Translations under genes and position numbers: made by a program
The notes under the pieces: generated by a model
The model's input: only the letters and a program-made list of their open reading frames with translations
What the model was told of the DNA's origin: nothing
Databases searched by the model: none
Part shown: piece after piece, positions 13,248 to 14,568 of the stretch
Position numbering within the stretch: the first letter of the stretch is position 1
How the letters are laid out: each line of letters begins with the position of its first letter
Assembly: GCA_016840965.1 (NCBI GenBank)
Contig: JAEORI010000041.1
Coordinates: forward strand, 1-14,568
Direction: 5' to 3'
Origin: Candidatus Thorarchaeota archaeon
Lineage (GTDB): Archaea; Asgardarchaeota; Thorarchaeia; Thorarchaeales; Thorarchaeaceae
DNA: 14,568 nt

Positions 13248-14568
13248 ATGGCACGTACATTATACTTCAACGAGTCCGAGAGTCAAGACTTTAAGGAAAG
13301 CCTTAATCATCGCAGAGGAAACAGTCAATATTCGGGGGACGATGCATTGACCCTAGAAAGTCTTTCAGAAATACCCGGCGTAGGCGAGAAAGTTAAGCAA
13401 GCCCTGATTGAACACTTTGGAAGTGAATCTCTCGCGCTCAAAGTGATTCATGATTCACGAGTTGACCTTGTGGCTGCAGTACCAGGCATTGGGTCTAGAC
13501 AAGCGGTAAATCTCGTCAAAGGTGCTTTTGAAAAAGAGTTTGGTGCAAGCTCTAATATGCTACTACGTAGTCAAGACATTCGGAAGATATACGAATCAAG
13601 TCTTGATATCATTCGAAGTTATGCAAACACAACCTATGCAAAAGACAAACTATTCCTCTATTTTCCATTACCCCCAGAGAAATTGGCTGTCATTCTTGAG
13701 AGGCAGAAGTATTTTGCAGATGCAGCTCAGATGGCTAGACAACTTACAAATGATCAACGTGAAAAGTTGAGGAACCTGCTAAGCCAAGTACGAGGTCTCT
13801 ATCGAAGAGTCAAGCCTCGCCGGCTGGAAGGACGCGTGATTATCACAAATGATGACAATGTGTTTGACACTCTAATCAAGGACGGTGTGGACAGATGGTG
13901 TCCTGTGTATCTGATCTCTGATGGAGAGAACGCAGCAGATTATGCTCAAGGCTATGACTTAGTCCTCTACATCTCTCCCCTAGGAATTTATGATGAATCG
14001 GTAGACATGTTGGATAATGTAGAGATTTTGGGGAAGGACTGGTCGGTAGAGGATGTGCTTCCAGAGAAGACTGTGAGTTTTTACTCTCGAAACTATCGCG
14101 TGATTGACGCCGCATGCCAAATTGTAGAAGCATTCAATGAGATTCCAAAAAATGACTCAGTGTCAACCTTCACCTCGGAATTAGACTTTGACAAGCTCAC
14201 AAAGGTAGGTGAGATCCTTAGGAATTTAGACGAGAATGGAGATTTAGCCACGGGAATCGATGCTGAGCTTGATCGGTATCGAAATGCAGTGAAGTTGTTT
14301 CCAACTGCAGTAGCAGAAACTGAATCTTGGTTAAATGAGGAGATCACATCACGAATCTCAAAGAGCAAGGTTACGCTTGGTGGTCAACAAATCATCAGTA
14401 TCTTGCAGTCTGCTGACATGGAAGGTGCTGATGGTGGTGCGTTACGAAATATGCTGCCTGCTGAAATAGTCGAAACCTTCACTGCAACAGTGCAGGAGGC
14501 TGAGGACAAACTAGTGCAAATGCTAGGGCTCACTGTCCGAGAGGCTGACTGGGTGACTGGCATTATCA
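13248..14568 (+). CDS. HhH-containing protein, probably archaeal MutS-like (truncated by window end)
   Basis: This frame stays open from an ATG at 13248 to the window edge, so at least 440 codons are present and the C-terminus is missing. Near the N-terminus are two helix-hairpin-helix motifs, IPGVGEKV (42-49) and VPGIGSRQA (78-86), which usually bind DNA without sequence specificity. The following region (about 100-440) is mostly helical and rich in charged residues, with the block FPLPPEKLAVILERQKYF (139-156) before a long helix. This order recalls archaeal HhH/MutS-related proteins, whose MutS-type ATPase domain would lie beyond the edge. That domain cannot be checked here, so the name is tentative. 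GGGAG (13234-13238) lies nine bases before the ATG and supports the start. The 74-base gap before it contains nothing else I can support. Confidence 0.6.
   Translation, partial: MARTLYFNESESQDFKESLNHRRGNSQYSGDDALTLESLSEIPGVGEKVKQALIEHFGSESLALKVIHDSRVDLVAAVPGIGSRQAVNLVKGAFEKEFGASSNMLLRSQDIRKIYESSLDIIRSYANTTYAKDKLFLYFPLPPEKLAVILERQKYFADAAQMARQLTNDQREKLRNLLSQVRGLYRRVKPRRLEGRVIITNDDNVFDTLIKDGVDRWCPVYLISDGENAADYAQGYDLVLYISPLGIYDESVDMLDNVEILGKDWSVEDVLPEKTVSFYSRNYRVIDAACQIVEAFNEIPKNDSVSTFTSELDFDKLTKVGEILRNLDENGDLATGIDAELDRYRNAVKLFPTAVAETESWLNEEITSRISKSKVTLGGQQIISILQSADMEGADGGALRNMLPAEIVETFTATVQEAEDKLVQMLGLTVREADWVTGII

Noticed and set aside
13522..14368. Short ORFs on both strands within 13.5-14.4 kb
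   Set aside because: They are shadows of the long open frame from 13248, which has HhH motifs and a ribosome binding site.
1..14568. tRNA genes, CRISPR arrays, insertion sequences, attachment sites
   Set aside because: No cloverleaf, spaced repeats, transposase or integrase sequences were seen on either strand.

Overview
This window is a compact, gene-dense stretch of an archaeal chromosome. No mobile elements, CRISPR arrays, rRNA or tRNA genes were seen. The archaeal assignment rests on a 20S proteasome beta-type subunit, a CTP-dependent (archaeal-type) riboflavin kinase, an archaeal-type prolyl-tRNA synthetase, the archaeal NadM-type NMN adenylyltransferase, Trm5 plus TYW1/Taw1 of the wyosine pathway, an archaeal translin, DUF371, and TATA-like promoter elements combined with Shine-Dalgarno sites. 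Moderate GC (judged by eye) and the gene mix suggest a mesophile. An Asgard (Thorarchaeia-like) or euryarchaeal origin is possible, but this is a guess that only a phylogeny could settle.

Layout. 92-1174 (+) encodes a predicted nucleotidyltransferase and 1218-2273 (+) a Trm5-type tRNA m1G37 methyltransferase. These meet a DUF371 protein (2263-2688, -) tail to tail. A 59-base divergent gap separates DUF371 from protein-L-isoaspartate methyltransferase (2748-3425, +), which converges on a leftward cluster. That cluster, in transcription order, is: proteasome beta-type subunit (7641-7051), B12-binding-type radical SAM protein (7036-5786), TYW1/Taw1 (5713-4763), translin (4742-4113), and HTH-riboflavin kinase (4110-3427). 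Divergent from it is a NOG1-like GTPase (7746-8801, +), whose 3' end overlaps that of RtcA (8790-9851, -). A rightward series follows: NadM (9968-10492), ProS (10644-12122), a D-2-hydroxyacid dehydrogenase-like protein (12190-13173), and a truncated HhH/MutS-like gene (13248 to the window edge).

Functional themes. Much of the region concerns RNA and translation. Trm5 makes m1G37 on tRNA and TYW1 converts it to 4-demethylwyosine; translin, RtcA, ProS and NOG1 handle RNA ends, tRNA charging and 50S assembly. A second theme is cofactors (RibK/FMN, NadM/NAD) and a third is protein quality (PCMT, proteasome).

Most notable observations. The proteasome beta-type subunit has Ala where the catalytic Thr1 belongs, although the other active-site residues are kept. 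A perfect 12-base TATA-like palindrome sits between the divergent proteasome and NOG1 genes. The nucleotidyltransferase, Trm5 and hydroxyacid dehydrogenase each carry a substitution at a signature position. I did not find a clear, wholly new multi-gene defence or similar system; the best candidate for something undescribed is the operon led by the apparently non-catalytic proteasome subunit.
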